A DNA stretch of 64,000 nucleotides. Origin: Alphaproteobacteria bacterium. Lineage in GTDB: Bacteria; Pseudomonadota; Alphaproteobacteria; Rhizobiales; Rhizobiaceae. Positions within the stretch are counted from its first letter, which is position 1, and every line of letters starts with the position of its first letter. The notes under the pieces were generated by a model that made no database searches, was not told the DNA's origin, and saw only the letters and a list, made by a program, of their open reading frames with translations. Shown piece after piece: positions 8,780 to 18,740 of the stretch. Both the position numbers and the translations under genes were made by a program. The stretch lies in the NCBI GenBank assembly GCA_016861165.1, contig BOKV01000008.1, forward strand, positions 62,001 to 126,000, given 5' to 3'.

Positions 8780-9053
8780 CCGCCTTGATGCCCGCCAGCA
8801 TGACCAGCATGGCCGTGGCGCCGCCGAAAGCAACGAGGATCGTCGCCGCCGCGTCGCCGCCGAGGGCATAGCCGAGCCGGTTGTAGGCGAACAGGGCGAC
8901 ATAGGTGCCGGCCAGCAGCAGCAGCCAGTTGCCGATCACGCCGAACCCGGCGGCGCCCATGATGCGGTCGGCGATCCAGCCGCAGATGAAGCTCATCGCG
9001 CAGGCGAAGGAGAAGGTGACCACCAGTTGCTGGCCCGAGAGTTCCCAGATCAT
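8766..9053 (-). CDS. Small membrane protein, possibly YeaQ/GlsB-like
   Basis: A 95-residue protein with three hydrophobic segments. The first loop contains ICGWIADRIMGAAGFGVIGN, a glycine-rich pattern resembling YeaQ/YmgE/GlsB stress-response membrane proteins, though the match is by eye only. The start at 9053 (MIWELSGQQ) is preferred over the track start at 9158, because the extra upstream codons are translated repeat copy 2. The function is not established. Confidence 0.65.
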   Translation of the reverse strand: MIWELSGQQLVVTFSFACAMSFICGWIADRIMGAAGFGVIGNWLLLLAGTYVALFAYNRLGYALGGDAAATILVAFGGATAMLVMLAGIKAVTHT

Positions 9054-9073
9054 CGCGGCGCTCTCCGTAGCGT

Positions 9074-9176
9074 GAGCTTCATCCCGCCGAGCGGTACCGC
9101 GAGGCGGGTAAGATGACGCGACAAAACAAACAGATAGAGCAAAATCCCGATTCATCATCGGGGATCGGGTTTTGCC
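9074..9176 (+). repeat. Dispersed ~100-bp intergenic repeat, copy 2
   Basis: A near-consensus copy: GAGCTTCATCCCGCCGAGCG at the left, then AAGATGACGCGACAAAACAAA, then a hairpin with arms GCAAAATCCCGAT and ATCGGGTTTTGC (one bulged T). It lies between the small membrane protein gene and the 3' end of the YihY gene. The right end is 43 bp from the YihY stop codon. Confidence 0.92.
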
Positions 9177-9218
9177 CTGGCGGCCGATTCTGCCGCCCCG
9201 CCGTCTCGATCGGATGAA

Positions 9219-10064
9219 TCATTTTCCCTCGTTTTTATCGAAGGCCATCAGCGCGGCGTTGTACTCGGCGCCGATCAGATAGATCGCCGACATCAGGTAG
9301 ACGAAAAGGACCGCGACGACGATGCCGGCAAGGCCTGCATAGGTGGCGCCATAATTGGCGAAGGTGCGCAGATAGGCGGCAAAGCCGAGCGAGGCGACGG
9401 CCCACAGCACCAGGGTCAGTGCCACGCCCGGCGCCAGGGCGCGGTAGCCGGCGTGCTCGCATGGCAGCCATCTGTGGCTGGCGAACAGGCCGAACACCAG
9501 GATCGCCACCGACGCGGCCAGGCGCCAGTCGCCGAGGTCGATCAGGTAGTCGTCGAGCCATGGCGCGAAGCGGGCGGCGGCCGCCTCGGCGAGCGGCACC
9601 ACCACCAGCAGGAAGCCGGCGGCCGCCAGCACAATCGACGCGAGCAGCACGAACAGGATGCTCTGCGCGCGCAAGCGCAGGATGCCGCGCGTCTCCCTGG
9701 TCCGGTAGGCGCGATTGAGGCCGAGGCGCAGGGCCTCGACGCCACTAGAGGCGAAGAACAGCGCCAGCACCGCGCCGAAGGTCAGCACGTCGCCGCGCGG
9801 CTGCGTGAGCACGTTGAGGAGCTCCCATGACAGCGGCTCGGCCACCGCCGGCGGCCACAGTTCGAACATCAGATCGAACGCCATTGGCGGAAATTCGCCG
9901 AGATCGAAGAAGGCGGCCAGCGAGGTGCAGAAGATCAGGAAGGGGAACAGCGCCATGATCCCCGACAGCGTGATGTGGCTGGCGATGGCCCAGCCGTCGT
10001 CGCGGTTGAACCGGATCACCGCCGCGACGGCGGCCCGTCCGTGACGGCGCATGGTCTCCAGCAT
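9219..10064 (-). CDS. YihY/BrkB-family inner-membrane protein
   Basis: A 281-residue protein with about six membrane helices. The motifs DGWAIASHITLSGIMALFPF at the N-terminus and RAYRTRETRG near residue 120 are typical of the YihY/BrkB (formerly 'RNase BN') family, as is the C-terminal SAIYLIGAEYNAAL. The biochemical function is unknown; early claims of RNase activity were incorrect for the family. The frame is intact and the length is usual. The gene is alone on this strand, followed by repeat copy 2 on its 3' side. Confidence 0.88.
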   Translation of the reverse strand: MLETMRRHGRAAVAAVIRFNRDDGWAIASHITLSGIMALFPFLIFCTSLAAFFDLGEFPPMAFDLMFELWPPAVAEPLSWELLNVLTQPRGDVLTFGAVLALFFASSGVEALRLGLNRAYRTRETRGILRLRAQSILFVLLASIVLAAAGFLLVVVPLAEAAAARFAPWLDDYLIDLGDWRLAASVAILVFGLFASHRWLPCEHAGYRALAPGVALTLVLWAVASLGFAAYLRTFANYGATYAGLAGIVVAVLFVYLMSAIYLIGAEYNAALMAFDKNEGK

Positions 10065-10297
10065 CGTTGCGGTCGTCCCCGTTCGGCGCTATGTCCCGGG
10101 CGACCATGGCGGTCGGCGACCGGACGCCCGGCCGGTCCTTTGTGAAAGCCAGGCGGCGCGATGTCCAGAACCATTCTCGCCGGCGGGCGTTCGACCGGCC
10201 CCGGCCGCCGTGGCCGCCGGCGCGACGCCGGCCGGGCCGCGCCGCCACGTTACCACGGCCGCCGCCCGACCCGCCCATCAGAGGGGAGTTGTCCGCC

Positions 10298-10489
10298 ATG
10301 AGCCTTGTCAACACATTGATCCCGCTGCTGCTGGCGGCGGTGCTGGTGGTGCTGGCGCTTGGCCTGTGGAACATGTTGCGCGGCGGCAGCGCCAGCCGCT
10401 CGCAGAACCTCATGCGCCTGCGCGTCCTGTTCCAGTTCATCGCGGTGGTGGTCGTGATGACGGCGCTCTATATTGCCACGCGCGGATAG
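10298..10489 (+). CDS. HIG1-domain twin-transmembrane protein
   Basis: A 63-residue protein with two membrane helices separated by a short basic loop (GGSASRSQNLMRLRV). This matches the hypoxia-induced HIG1 domain found in alphaproteobacteria, where such proteins are linked by homology to respiratory-chain assembly. The ATG at 10298 follows AGAGGGGAG. It lies 39 bp upstream of the adenosyltransferase gene on the same strand and is often paired with it in this order, so cotranscription is likely. Confidence 0.85.
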   Translation: MSLVNTLIPLLLAAVLVVLALGLWNMLRGGSASRSQNLMRLRVLFQFIAVVVVMTALYIATRG

Positions 10490-10528
10490 AAGGGGCGGGC
10501 TGCGGCGCGCGGGCATCGGAGATGCGAA

Positions 10529-11098
10529 TTGGTCGTCCTCAACAAGATCTACACCAGGACCGGCGACGACGGCTCGACCGCGCTGGTCGGCGGCGAGCGG
10601 CGGCGCAAGCACGATCCGCGCGTTGACGCCTACGGCACGGTCGACGAGGCCAATGCCGCCATCGGCCTTGCCCGCCTCCATGTCGCCGCGGCGAGCCCGC
10701 TGATCGACGCCATGCTTGCCCGCATCCAGAACGACCTGTTCGATCTCGGCGCCGACCTCGCCACCCCCGGCGGCGGCGATGACGATCGGGCCTTGCGCGT
10801 GAGCGACGCCCAGGTCCTGCGCCTCGAAGCCGAGATCGATGCGATCAATGCGGGTCTGGCGCCACTGCGCTCCTTCGTCCTGCCCGGCGGCTCGGCGGCG
10901 GCCGCCCATCTCCATCTCGCCCGCACGGTGGTGCGGCGCGCCGAGCGGCTGATGGTGGCGCTCGCCGGGGCCGAGGCCGTCAACGGCGCCGCGCTGCGCT
11001 ATGTCAACCGCCTGTCGGACTTACTGTTCGTCGCCGCCCGCGCCGTCAATGACAACGGCGCCCGCGACGTGCTATGGGTCCCCGGCGGGAACCGCTGA
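10529..11098 (+). CDS. PduO-type cob(I)alamin adenosyltransferase
   Basis: A 189-residue enzyme that transfers the adenosyl group of ATP to cob(I)alamin to make coenzyme B12. The N-terminal ATP loop IYTRTGDDGSTAL, the middle FVLPGG and the C-terminal RRAERLMV and NRLSDLLFVAAR match PduO/MMAB enzymes. Translation appears to start at TTG 10529, since this gives the canonical VVLNKIYTRTGDDG N-terminus and no in-frame ATG exists; a GGAG lies about 8 nt upstream. It probably serves methylmalonyl-CoA mutase or another B12 enzyme encoded elsewhere. Confidence 0.9.
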   Translation: MVVLNKIYTRTGDDGSTALVGGERRRKHDPRVDAYGTVDEANAAIGLARLHVAAASPLIDAMLARIQNDLFDLGADLATPGGGDDDRALRVSDAQVLRLEAEIDAINAGLAPLRSFVLPGGSAAAAHLHLARTVVRRAERLMVALAGAEAVNGAALRYVNRLSDLLFVAARAVNDNGARDVLWVPGGNR

Positions 11099-11242
11099 AT
11101 GCTGGGAAGGGGAGAAGGCGCCATGGCCGGCCTGCCGCGTCTAGTCGGCTACGGCGTCCCGGTCCGGCTCGTTTCTTTCGCGGTCGCCTTCGCCGCCTTC
11201 GCCCGCTCCGCGCGGCGACCGGCCTGACCGGGCGCCGGCGCC

Positions 11243-12091
11243 ATGTTCATCCCGCTGCACGACGCCAACGCGCTGCGCCACATCAGGCTCCAGTATGTGA
11301 CGTTGGTCATCATCGTGCTCAACTGCGCCATCTGGCTCGTCTTCGCCGCCGCCGGCGCCAACGATCCGCAGGCGACGCGCGCCGCCTTCTTCTCCTATGG
11401 CTTCGTGCCGGCGGTCGCCAACGGCTATGAGGCGCTGCCGCCCGAATGGGTGGTCCTGCCGGGGCCGGCCGCCTACGTCACCTACGCCTTCCTGCACGGC
11501 AGCTTCATGCATCTGGCCGGCAACATGCTGTTCCTCTGGGTGTTCGGCGACAATGTCGAGGACGCCATCGGCCATTTCCGCTTCGTCTTCTTCTATCTCG
11601 CCTGCGCCGCCGCCGGCGCCTTCGCCCATTCGCTGGCCGAGCCCGCGTCGGTGTCGCCGCTGATCGGCGCCTCCGGAGCGGCCGCCGGCATCATCGCCGC
11701 CTATCTGCTGCTGCACCCGCATGTGAAGGTGTGGATACTGGCGTTCGGCCGCTTTCCGCTGCGCATCCCGGCCATGTGGGTCATCGGCGCCTGGATCCTT
11801 TTCCAGATCGCCAATTTCATCTTCGGCTCCAGCGAGCAGGTGTCCTGGGCCGCCCATGTCGGCGGCATCGTGGCCGGCGCCGCGCTGCTGCCGATCCTGA
11901 AGCGCCCGGGCGTCGCGCTTTTCGACCGCCTGCCGGCCGGTGGGCCGCCGGTACCACCGCCGCCGCCGGCCGCGCCAGCGCAAACCGCCGCCCCGCCGGA
12001 CGATGGCCGTCTGCGGCCGATCGACGCCCCCCGCGACAGTGCCGTCGCACCGGCGCCGCCCACCCCGTGGGGCCGCCAGCGGCGCGACTGA
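11243..12091 (+). CDS. Rhomboid-family intramembrane serine protease
   Basis: A 282-residue polytopic protease. The catalytic serine is Ser144 in IGASGAAAG and the histidine is His205 in AAHVGG; the conserved [20 protein letters not shown] element lies at residues 85-104. It would cleave membrane-embedded substrates, which are not identifiable here. The C-terminal ~60 residues are proline- and alanine-rich and probably disordered. The ribosome site before ATG 11243 is weak. A 34-codon ORF with a strong ribosome site ends 15 bp upstream (see findings). Confidence 0.92.
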   Translation: MFIPLHDANALRHIRLQYVTLVIIVLNCAIWLVFAAAGANDPQATRAAFFSYGFVPAVANGYEALPPEWVVLPGPAAYVTYAFLHGSFMHLAGNMLFLWVFGDNVEDAIGHFRFVFFYLACAAAGAFAHSLAEPASVSPLIGASGAAAGIIAAYLLLHPHVKVWILAFGRFPLRIPAMWVIGAWILFQIANFIFGSSEQVSWAAHVGGIVAGAALLPILKRPGVALFDRLPAGGPPVPPPPPAAPAQTAAPPDDGRLRPIDAPRDSAVAPAPPTPWGRQRRD

Positions 12092-12252
12092 GCCGCGGCC
12101 GGGCAGCTATCCGCCGGCCCTGCGGCCGGTGCTTCGACGCGATGTTGACGGCGCCGGTGATAGCGTTTATCGCCACGCCGACACTGCCGCCGATGGCGCG
12201 CTCGCCGGGCCCGGCGCCATTTTTCCGCTCCGCTGCAACGAGAGGGAGAGAC

Positions 12253-13002
12253 ATGAAGATACTGGTGCCCGTCAAGCGGGTGGTGGATTTCAATGTCAAG
12301 GTCCGCGTCAAGGCCGACGGTTCCGGCGTCGAGCTGGCCAATGTCAAGATGAGCATGAACCCGTTCGACGAGATCGCGGTGGAGGAGGCGTTGCGGCTGA
12401 AGGAGGCCGGCAAGGCCGAGGAGGTCATCGCCGTGTCGGTCGGCCCGGCCCAGGCGGCCGAGACCATCCGAACCGCACTTGCCATGGGTGCCGACCGCGG
12501 CATCCTGGTCAAGGTCGATGCTCCGGTCGAGCCGCTCGCCGTCGCCAAGCTGCTCAAGGGCGTCGCCGAGGCCGAGCAGCCGGGCCTTGTCATCCTTGGC
12601 AAGCAGGCCATCGACGATGACTGCAACCAGACCGGCCAGATGCTCGCCGCCCTGCTCGGCTGGAGCCAGGCGACGTTTGCCTCCAGGGTCGAGATCGACG
12701 GCGACAAGGCGAAGATCACCCGCGAGGTCGATGGCGGCCTGCAGACCATCGAGGCCGGCCTGCCGCTGATCGTGACCACCGATCTGCGCCTGAACGAACC
12801 GCGCTATGCGTCGCTGCCCAACATCATGAAGGCCAAGAAGAAGCCGCTCGACGAGAAGAGCCCGGCCGATTACGGCGTCGATGTCGCGCCGCGTCTGAAG
12901 GTGCTCAAGACCGTCGAGCCGCCGGCGCGCAAGGCCGGCGTCAAGGTCAAGACCGTCGCCGAGCTGGTCGACAAGCTGAAGAACGAAGCCGGCGTTCTTT
13001 AA
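12253..13002 (+). CDS. etfB: Electron transfer flavoprotein beta subunit
   Basis: A 249-residue ETF small subunit that binds AMP and, together with EtfA, shuttles electrons from acyl-CoA dehydrogenases to ETF-ubiquinone oxidoreductase. The start [19 protein letters not shown] and the signature [20 protein letters not shown] match the family. The ATG at 12253 is preceded by AGAGGGAGAG; the track's longer ORF is an upstream extension. It lies 27 bp before etfA in the same operon. Confidence 0.97.
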   Translation: MKILVPVKRVVDFNVKVRVKADGSGVELANVKMSMNPFDEIAVEEALRLKEAGKAEEVIAVSVGPAQAAETIRTALAMGADRGILVKVDAPVEPLAVAKLLKGVAEAEQPGLVILGKQAIDDDCNQTGQMLAALLGWSQATFASRVEIDGDKAKITREVDGGLQTIEAGLPLIVTTDLRLNEPRYASLPNIMKAKKKPLDEKSPADYGVDVAPRLKVLKTVEPPARKAGVKVKTVAELVDKLKNEAGVL

Positions 13003-13029
13003 GTTCGGCCGCACGAAAGGGACCACGAC

Positions 13030-13962
13030 ATGACCACGCTGCTGCTCGCCGACCATGACAACAAGGCGCTGTCGGATCAGACGGCCAAGGCGCTGACCGC
13101 CGCCCGCCAGCTCGGCGGGGATGTTCACATTCTCGTCGCCGGCAAGGGCTGCGGGCCGGTCGCCGAGGCCGCCGCCCGGCTCGACGGCGTCGCCAAGGTG
13201 CTGCTGGCCGACGCCGGCCACTACGAACACGCGCTCGCCGAACCGGTCGCCGCCCTGATCGTCTCGCTGGCCGCCGGCTATGACTGCTTCGTCGCCGCCG
13301 CCACGTCGTCGGGCAAGAACATCATGCCTCGCGTCGCCGCGCTCATCGACGTGATGCAGGTGTCCGACGTCACCGCCGTGGTGGCGCCAGACACCTTCGA
13401 GCGGCCGATCTATGCCGGCAACGCCATCCAGACGGTGCAGTCGACCGATGCCAGCAAGGTCATCACCGTGCGCACCGCCGGCTTCCAGGCCGCGGGCGCC
13501 GGCGGCTCGGCCTTGATCGAGACCGTGCCGGCAGCCGACGACCCCGGCCTGACCAGGTTCCTCGAGGCGGCCCTGTCGAAGACCGACCGGCCGGAACTGA
13601 CCTCGGCCCGCGTCATCATCTCCGGCGGCCGCGCGCTTGGCTCGAAGGAGAAGTTCATGGAGGTCATCCTGCCGGTTGCCGACAAGCTGGGCGCGGCGGT
13701 AGGCGCTTCGCGCGCCGCCGTCGACGCCGGCTACGCGCCGAACGACTGGCAGGTCGGCCAGACCGGCAAGGTGGTGGCGCCCGATCTCTACATCGCCTGC
13801 GGCATATCGGGGGCCATCCAGCATCTTGCCGGCATGAAGGACTCCAAGGTGATCGTCGCCATCAACAAGGACGAGGAAGCGCCGATCTTCCAGGTCGCCG
13901 ATTACGGTCTCGTCGCCGATCTGTTCCAGGTTCTGCCGGAGTTCCAGAAGGCGCTTTCCTGA
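13030..13962 (+). CDS. etfA: Electron transfer flavoprotein alpha subunit
   Basis: A 310-residue FAD-binding ETF subunit. The C-terminal FAD domain shows [42 protein letters not shown]. The cofactor-binding segments GGRALGSKE and [11 protein letters not shown] are present. It pairs with EtfB in beta-oxidation and related dehydrogenase electron transfer. It is followed after about 110 bp by 3-hydroxybutyryl-CoA dehydrogenase on the same strand, a common fatty-acid/butyrate metabolism grouping. Confidence 0.97.
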   Translation: MTTLLLADHDNKALSDQTAKALTAARQLGGDVHILVAGKGCGPVAEAAARLDGVAKVLLADAGHYEHALAEPVAALIVSLAAGYDCFVAAATSSGKNIMPRVAALIDVMQVSDVTAVVAPDTFERPIYAGNAIQTVQSTDASKVITVRTAGFQAAGAGGSALIETVPAADDPGLTRFLEAALSKTDRPELTSARVIISGGRALGSKEKFMEVILPVADKLGAAVGASRAAVDAGYAPNDWQVGQTGKVVAPDLYIACGISGAIQHLAGMKDSKVIVAINKDEEAPIFQVADYGLVADLFQVLPEFQKALS

Positions 13963-14071
13963 TCGCGGCGGCCGGTAGCAATCGGCGCCGGCTGCCGGTA
14001 TGCTCGCGGGCCGCGCCGGACCGAGGCTTCGGCCGGCGTCAGGGTGAACATTCGGTCGGGTGAAACCGGAC

Positions 14072-14953
14072 ATGACAGGTCAGGTGAGGAAAGTGGGCGT
14101 CGTCGGCGCCGGCCAGATGGGCAGCGGCATCGCGCATGTGTGCGCGCTCGCCGGCTATGACGTGCTGGTCAACGACCTGACCTTGGACAAGATCGAATCG
14201 GGTCTGGCCACCATCAACGGCAACCTGGCGCGCCAGGTCGCCTCCGGCAAGGTCTCCGAGGAGGAGCGGGCCGGGGCGGTCGCCCGGCTGGCGCCGGCCC
14301 CGGCCATGGATGACCTCGCCAGCTGCGACATCGTTATCGAGGCGGCCACCGAGAACGAGGCGATCAAGCGCAAGGTCTTCGCCGAGCTGTGCCCGCTGCT
14401 CAATCCGGAGGCGATGCTCGCCACCAATACCTCGTCGATCTCGATCACCCGGCTTGCCTCCTCGACCGACCGTCCGGAGCGCTTCATCGGCATCCATTTC
14501 ATGAACCCGGTGCCGGTGATGAAGCTGGTCGAGCTGGTGCGCGGCATCGCCACCGAGGACGAGACCTTCGAGCGGGCGCGCGCCTTCGTCACCTCGCTCG
14601 ACAAGACCATCGCGGTGTCGGAGGATTTCCCCGCCTTCATCGTCAACCGCATCCTGCTGCCGATGATCAACGAGGCGATCTACACGCTCTATGAGGGCGT
14701 CGGCTCGGTCGAGGCGATCGACACCGCCATGCGGCTCGGCGCCAACCACCCGATGGGGCCGCTGCAGCTTGCCGACTTCATCGGCCTCGACACCTGCCTG
14801 TCGATCATGCAGGTGCTGCATGACGGCCTGGCCGATTCCAAGTACCGGCCCTGCCCGCTGCTGGTGAAATATGTCGAGGCGGGCTGGCTTGGCCGCAAGT
14901 CGGGCCGCGGCTTCTACGACTACCGCGGCGAAACGCCGGTGCCGACGCGCTAG
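14072..14953 (+). CDS. 3-hydroxybutyryl-CoA dehydrogenase
   Basis: A 293-residue NAD(P)-dependent dehydrogenase that interconverts 3-hydroxyacyl-CoA and acetoacetyl-CoA-type substrates. The Rossmann motif GVVGAGQMGSGIA is at the N-terminus, the catalytic HFMNPVPVMKLVE is mid-protein, and the C-terminal domain ends in GRKSGRGFYDY. I prefer the ATG at 14072 over the track's GTG at 14060 because it gives the family's usual N-terminus; the difference is four codons. Its stop codon overlaps the convergent tlpA-like stop through the shared palindrome CTAG. Confidence 0.93.
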   Translation: MTGQVRKVGVVGAGQMGSGIAHVCALAGYDVLVNDLTLDKIESGLATINGNLARQVASGKVSEEERAGAVARLAPAPAMDDLASCDIVIEAATENEAIKRKVFAELCPLLNPEAMLATNTSSISITRLASSTDRPERFIGIHFMNPVPVMKLVELVRGIATEDETFERARAFVTSLDKTIAVSEDFPAFIVNRILLPMINEAIYTLYEGVGSVEAIDTAMRLGANHPMGPLQLADFIGLDTCLSIMQVLHDGLADSKYRPCPLLVKYVEAGWLGRKSGRGFYDYRGETPVPTR

Positions 14954-15606
14954 TCGTCGGGACGGGACCGCAGCGCCGCTTCGATCAGCGCCCGGGCGTC
15001 GGCGCCGGCCCAGTCGGCCGGCCCGCTCATCGAGCCGAGCAGGCAGCCCTCGGCGTCGATCAGCAGGCTGGTCGGCATGCCGATGGCGAGGCTGCGCTTC
15101 TTCAGCGCGTTGAAGACGCCCATGCTGCCGTCGTGGAAGAAGGGCAGGTCGGTGAGCCCGGTCTCAACGTAGAACTGCCTGGGCTTGTCGGCTTCGCCGA
15201 GGTCGACGCTGACCGCCACCACGGCGAAATCGGCGCCGCCCATGGCTCGCTCCAGCGCCTCCAGCGCCGGCATCTCCTCCCGGCAAGGGGCGCACCACGT
15301 CGCCCACAGGTTGAGGAGCACGGTGCGGCCGCGCCATTCCTCGATCGCGCGGCTGGCGCCGTCCCCGTCCCGGAAGGTCAGCCCCTCGATCGGCACCGGC
15401 GTGTCGGCGACCTGGAACGCCGCCACGTCGCCCGTGGCGAAGGGCGCGATGGCCGACTGGCGCGCCTGCGCCGGAGCGCATTGGGCGGTCTCGACATTGC
15501 CAGGTCCGCGCGAGATCACGTATATCGCCGTCACCGCCGCTGCCGCGAGGAAGACGGCGGCGAGGATCGTCGCGCGCCGTGCCAGGGTGCTGTTGCGTTC
15601 GTTCAT
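14950..15606 (-). CDS. TlpA-like thiol:disulfide interchange protein
   Basis: A 218-residue membrane-anchored periplasmic thioredoxin. A single N-terminal anchor (residues about 12-31) is followed by a thioredoxin fold with the active site WCAPC, Cys105 and Cys108. A cis-proline motif, GMPTSLLID, is present. TlpA/CycY-type proteins reduce apocytochrome c or the copper site of cytochrome oxidase assembly factors. It is divergent from argH with 41 bp between the start codons, an arrangement common in Rhizobiales. Its stop overlaps the 3-hydroxybutyryl-CoA dehydrogenase stop by 4 bp. Confidence 0.9.
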   Translation of the reverse strand: MNERNSTLARRATILAAVFLAAAAVTAIYVISRGPGNVETAQCAPAQARQSAIAPFATGDVAAFQVADTPVPIEGLTFRDGDGASRAIEEWRGRTVLLNLWATWCAPCREEMPALEALERAMGGADFAVVAVSVDLGEADKPRQFYVETGLTDLPFFHDGSMGVFNALKKRSLAIGMPTSLLIDAEGCLLGSMSGPADWAGADARALIEAALRSRPDD

Positions 15607-15647
15607 GCGTGGTTCCGTACTCGCCAGACTATCCCGGAGAAGGGCCG

Positions 15648-17060
15648 ATGACCAAACCCGGCAACAAGATGTGGGGCGGCCGCTTCGCCGCCGGGCCCGA
15701 TGCCGTCATGGAAGCGATCAACGCCTCGATCGACTTCGACCGCAAGCTCTACACCCAGGACATCGCCGGCTCGAAGGCGCACGCCCGCATGCTGGCCCGT
15801 CAGGGCATCATCAGCGCTTCTGATGCCGAGGCGATCGTTCACGGTCTAGACACGATTGCGTCAGAAATCGAGTCCGGTCGCTTCGCCTTTTCCGCCGCGC
15901 TCGAGGACATCCACATGAATGTCGAAGCGCGGCTGGCCGAACTGATCGGCCCGGCCGCCGGCCGCCTGCACACCGCCCGCTCGCGCAACGACCAGGTCGC
16001 GGTCGACTTCCGCCTGTGGGTGAAGCAGACGGCGATCCGGTTCGATGCGCTGCTTCTTGCGCTCATCGCCGCCTTCCTCGACAAGGCCGAGGCCCATGCC
16101 GGCACCGTCATGCCGGGTTTCACCCATCTGCAGACCGCCCAGCCGGTCACCTTCGGCCATCACTGCCTGGCCTATGTCGAGATGTTCGCCCGCGACCGCG
16201 GCCGCCTCGCCGACGCGGTCCGCCGCATGGACGAGTGCCCGCTCGGCGCGGCCGCCCTCGCCGGCACCGGCTTTGCCATCGACCGCCACTTCACGGCGCG
16301 CGAACTCGGCTTCCGCGAGCCGACGCGCAACTCGCTCGATTCGGTCTCCGACCGCGATTTCGCCATGGAGTTCCTTTCAGCCGCCGCGATCTGCGCCACT
16401 CACCTTTCGCGACTCGCCGAGGAGATCGTCGTCTGGTCGACGCCGCAGTTCGGCTTCATCCGCCTGTCCGACCGGTTCTCGACCGGCTCCTCGATCATGC
16501 CGCAGAAGCGCAACCCCGACGCCGCCGAACTGGTGCGCGCCAAGACCGGCCGCGTCAACGGCGCGCTGATCACGCTTCTGACCGTCATGAAGGGCCTGCC
16601 GCTCAGCTACTCGAAGGACATGCAGGAGGACAAGGAAGCCGTGTTCGACGCCGCCGAGAACGTCGAGCTGGCAATCCTCGCCATGACCGGCATGGTCGCC
16701 GACATGGAGGTCCGCGCGGACGCCATGGCCGCGGCCGCCGGCGCCGGCTATTCGACCGCCACCGATCTGGCCGACTGGCTGGTGCGCGAGACCGGCATGG
16801 CCTTTCGCCAGGCCCACCACGTCACCGGCCGGGCGGTCGCGCTGGCCGAGCAGAAGGGCTGCGGGCTTGCGGAGCTGACGCTGGCCGAATTGCAGGCGAT
16901 CGACCCGGCCATCGACGGGCGCGCCCTTGCCGTGCTTTCGGTGGAGCAGTCGGTCGCCAGCCGCACCAGCTTCGGCGGCACCGCCCCGGACAATGTGCGC
17001 GCCCAGATCGCCTGGTGGCGCGCGCGCCGGGACGAGCCAACCGGCAGCGGCGGTGTTTGA
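15648..17060 (+). CDS. argH: Argininosuccinate lyase
   Basis: A 470-residue enzyme of the fumarase/aspartase superfamily that splits argininosuccinate into arginine and fumarate, the last step of arginine biosynthesis. [11 protein letters not shown] is at the N-terminus, [11 protein letters not shown] is the substrate motif, and the signature [12 protein letters not shown] carries the catalytic serine. The ATG at 15648 follows GGAGAAGG. It heads the argH-lptM-lysA run, which is conserved in this order. Confidence 0.97.
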   Translation: MTKPGNKMWGGRFAAGPDAVMEAINASIDFDRKLYTQDIAGSKAHARMLARQGIISASDAEAIVHGLDTIASEIESGRFAFSAALEDIHMNVEARLAELIGPAAGRLHTARSRNDQVAVDFRLWVKQTAIRFDALLLALIAAFLDKAEAHAGTVMPGFTHLQTAQPVTFGHHCLAYVEMFARDRGRLADAVRRMDECPLGAAALAGTGFAIDRHFTARELGFREPTRNSLDSVSDRDFAMEFLSAAAICATHLSRLAEEIVVWSTPQFGFIRLSDRFSTGSSIMPQKRNPDAAELVRAKTGRVNGALITLLTVMKGLPLSYSKDMQEDKEAVFDAAENVELAILAMTGMVADMEVRADAMAAAAGAGYSTATDLADWLVRETGMAFRQAHHVTGRAVALAEQKGCGLAELTLAELQAIDPAIDGRALAVLSVEQSVASRTSFGGTAPDNVRAQIAWWRARRDEPTGSGGV

Positions 17061-17131
17061 CATTCCCGGCGCCTTGACGAATAAACGCCGGACCGGTCGA
17101 GACGGCCTGTGCTCGTATCGTGGAGTGCCTG

Positions 17132-17332
17132 ATGACGCCGAACCCGTGGCGGGTCGCCGCCAGCTTCGTTGTGGTGCTCGCCGCCGCGAGCCTGCTCGCC
17201 GGCTGCGGCCGGCGCGGACCGCTGGAGCCTCCGCCCTCCGCCGCCGTCCTGTCGACCGATGAACAGGGCAATGTGGTCGGCGCCAGCCCGCCTCGCGACC
17301 GGCCGTTCGTTCTCGACCCGTTGATCCAATAG
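17132..17332 (+). CDS. lptM: Small lipoprotein of the LptM (YifL) type
   Basis: A 66-residue lipoprotein with a signal peptide ending in the lipobox LLAGCG, followed by RRGPLEPP, the conserved LptM core. LptM assists LptD maturation in enterobacteria; the role here is inferred from family and context. The ATG at 17132 has GGAG 6 nt upstream and is preferred over the in-frame GTG 12 nt earlier. It lies between argH and lysA, the usual position in alpha- and gammaproteobacteria. Confidence 0.88.
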   Translation: MTPNPWRVAASFVVVLAAASLLAGCGRRGPLEPPPSAAVLSTDEQGNVVGASPPRDRPFVLDPLIQ

Positions 17333-17359
17333 GGCGTCGGCGGCGCCGGGGAGCCGGGC

Positions 17360-18631
17360 ATGAACCATTTCGAGTACAGGAATGGCGTGCTCTGCGCCGA
17401 GGACGTGCCACTGCCGGTGATCGCGGCGGCCGTCGGCACGCCGTTCTACTGCTATTCGACCGCCACGCTGGAGCGCCACTACCGCGTCTTCTCGCGGGCC
17501 TTCGCCGACATCCCGTCGCTGGTCTGCTACGCGATGAAGGCCAATTCCAACCAGGCCGTGATCGCCACGCTCGCCCGCCTCGGCAGCGGTGCCGACGTCG
17601 TTTCCGGCGGCGAGCTCATGCGTGCGCTGAAGGCCGGCGTGGCGCCCGACCGCATCATGTTCTCCGGCGTCGGCAAGACCGCCGCCGAGCTCGATGCCGG
17701 CCTTGCCGCCGACATTCTGTGCTTCAACGTCGAATCGGTGCCCGAACTGCACGCCCTGTCGCAGCGGGCCAGCGCGCTCGGCCGCACCGCGCGCATCTCC
17801 TTCCGCATCAACCCGGATGTCGACGCCGGCGCCCACGCCAAGATCTCGACCGGCCGCAAGGAGAACAAGTTCGGCATTCCCTGGGCCGACGCGCTCGCCG
17901 TCTATGACCGCGCCAAGACGCTGCCCGGGATCGAGGTCACCGGCATCGACATGCACATCGGCAGCCAGATCACCGATCTCGGGCCGTTTGACCGCGCCTT
18001 CTCGCGGCTCGAGGGATTGATCCGCCAGCTTCGCGACCACGGCCATGCGATCGGGCATGTCGACCTCGGCGGCGGCCTCGGCATCCCCTACCGCAGGGAC
18101 AACATCCCGCCGCCCGACCCCGGCGCCTATGCCGACGTCGTCAAGCGCCACGTACGCGCGCTCGGCTGCCGCATCATCTTCGAGCCGGGCCGGCTGATCG
18201 CCGGCAATGCCGGCATCCTGGTCGGCAGCGTCATCTATGTGAAGGAGACCGGCCACCGCACCTTCGTCATCGCCGACGCGGCGATGAACGACCTCATCCG
18301 CCCGACGCTCTATGACGCCTGGCACGAGATCATTCCGGTCGCCGAGCCGGACCCGGCCGTGGAACATATCACCGCCGATCTGGTCGGCCCGGTCTGCGAG
18401 ACCGGCGACTACCTGGCGCTCGACCGCGCCATGGCGCCGATGCGCACCGGCGACCTGTTCGCCATCGGCTCGGCCGGGGCCTATGGCGCCGTCCAGGCCG
18501 GCACCTACAACACGCGGCCGCTGGTGGCCGAGGTGCTGGTCAATGGCGACCGCTTCCACGTGGTGCGGCCGCGCATCGATGTCGAGACGCTGATCGGCTT
18601 CGACAGCCTGCCCGACTGGCTGGGTGGCTGA
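17360..18631 (+). CDS. lysA: Diaminopimelate decarboxylase
   Basis: A 423-residue PLP enzyme of the alanine-racemase fold that decarboxylates meso-diaminopimelate to lysine. The PLP lysine is Lys60 in YAMKANSN, the phosphate-binding glycine loop is GGGLGIPY near residue 236, and the dimer active-site motif CETGDYLA is near residue 345. It starts 27 bp after lptM and is probably cotranscribed. Nothing irregular was seen. Confidence 0.97.
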   Translation: MNHFEYRNGVLCAEDVPLPVIAAAVGTPFYCYSTATLERHYRVFSRAFADIPSLVCYAMKANSNQAVIATLARLGSGADVVSGGELMRALKAGVAPDRIMFSGVGKTAAELDAGLAADILCFNVESVPELHALSQRASALGRTARISFRINPDVDAGAHAKISTGRKENKFGIPWADALAVYDRAKTLPGIEVTGIDMHIGSQITDLGPFDRAFSRLEGLIRQLRDHGHAIGHVDLGGGLGIPYRRDNIPPPDPGAYADVVKRHVRALGCRIIFEPGRLIAGNAGILVGSVIYVKETGHRTFVIADAAMNDLIRPTLYDAWHEIIPVAEPDPAVEHITADLVGPVCETGDYLALDRAMAPMRTGDLFAIGSAGAYGAVQAGTYNTRPLVAEVLVNGDRFHVVRPRIDVETLIGFDSLPDWLGG

Positions 18632-18740
18632 AGACGCTCACTTTTTCCTGATGGGCGGCAACGAACCTCGAAATCGCCGCTTTCTGTGATAGGCTTGCTT
18701 TCATGCGTCGCCGGGGGCCGGCGAACCTGCGCGAGGTGCA

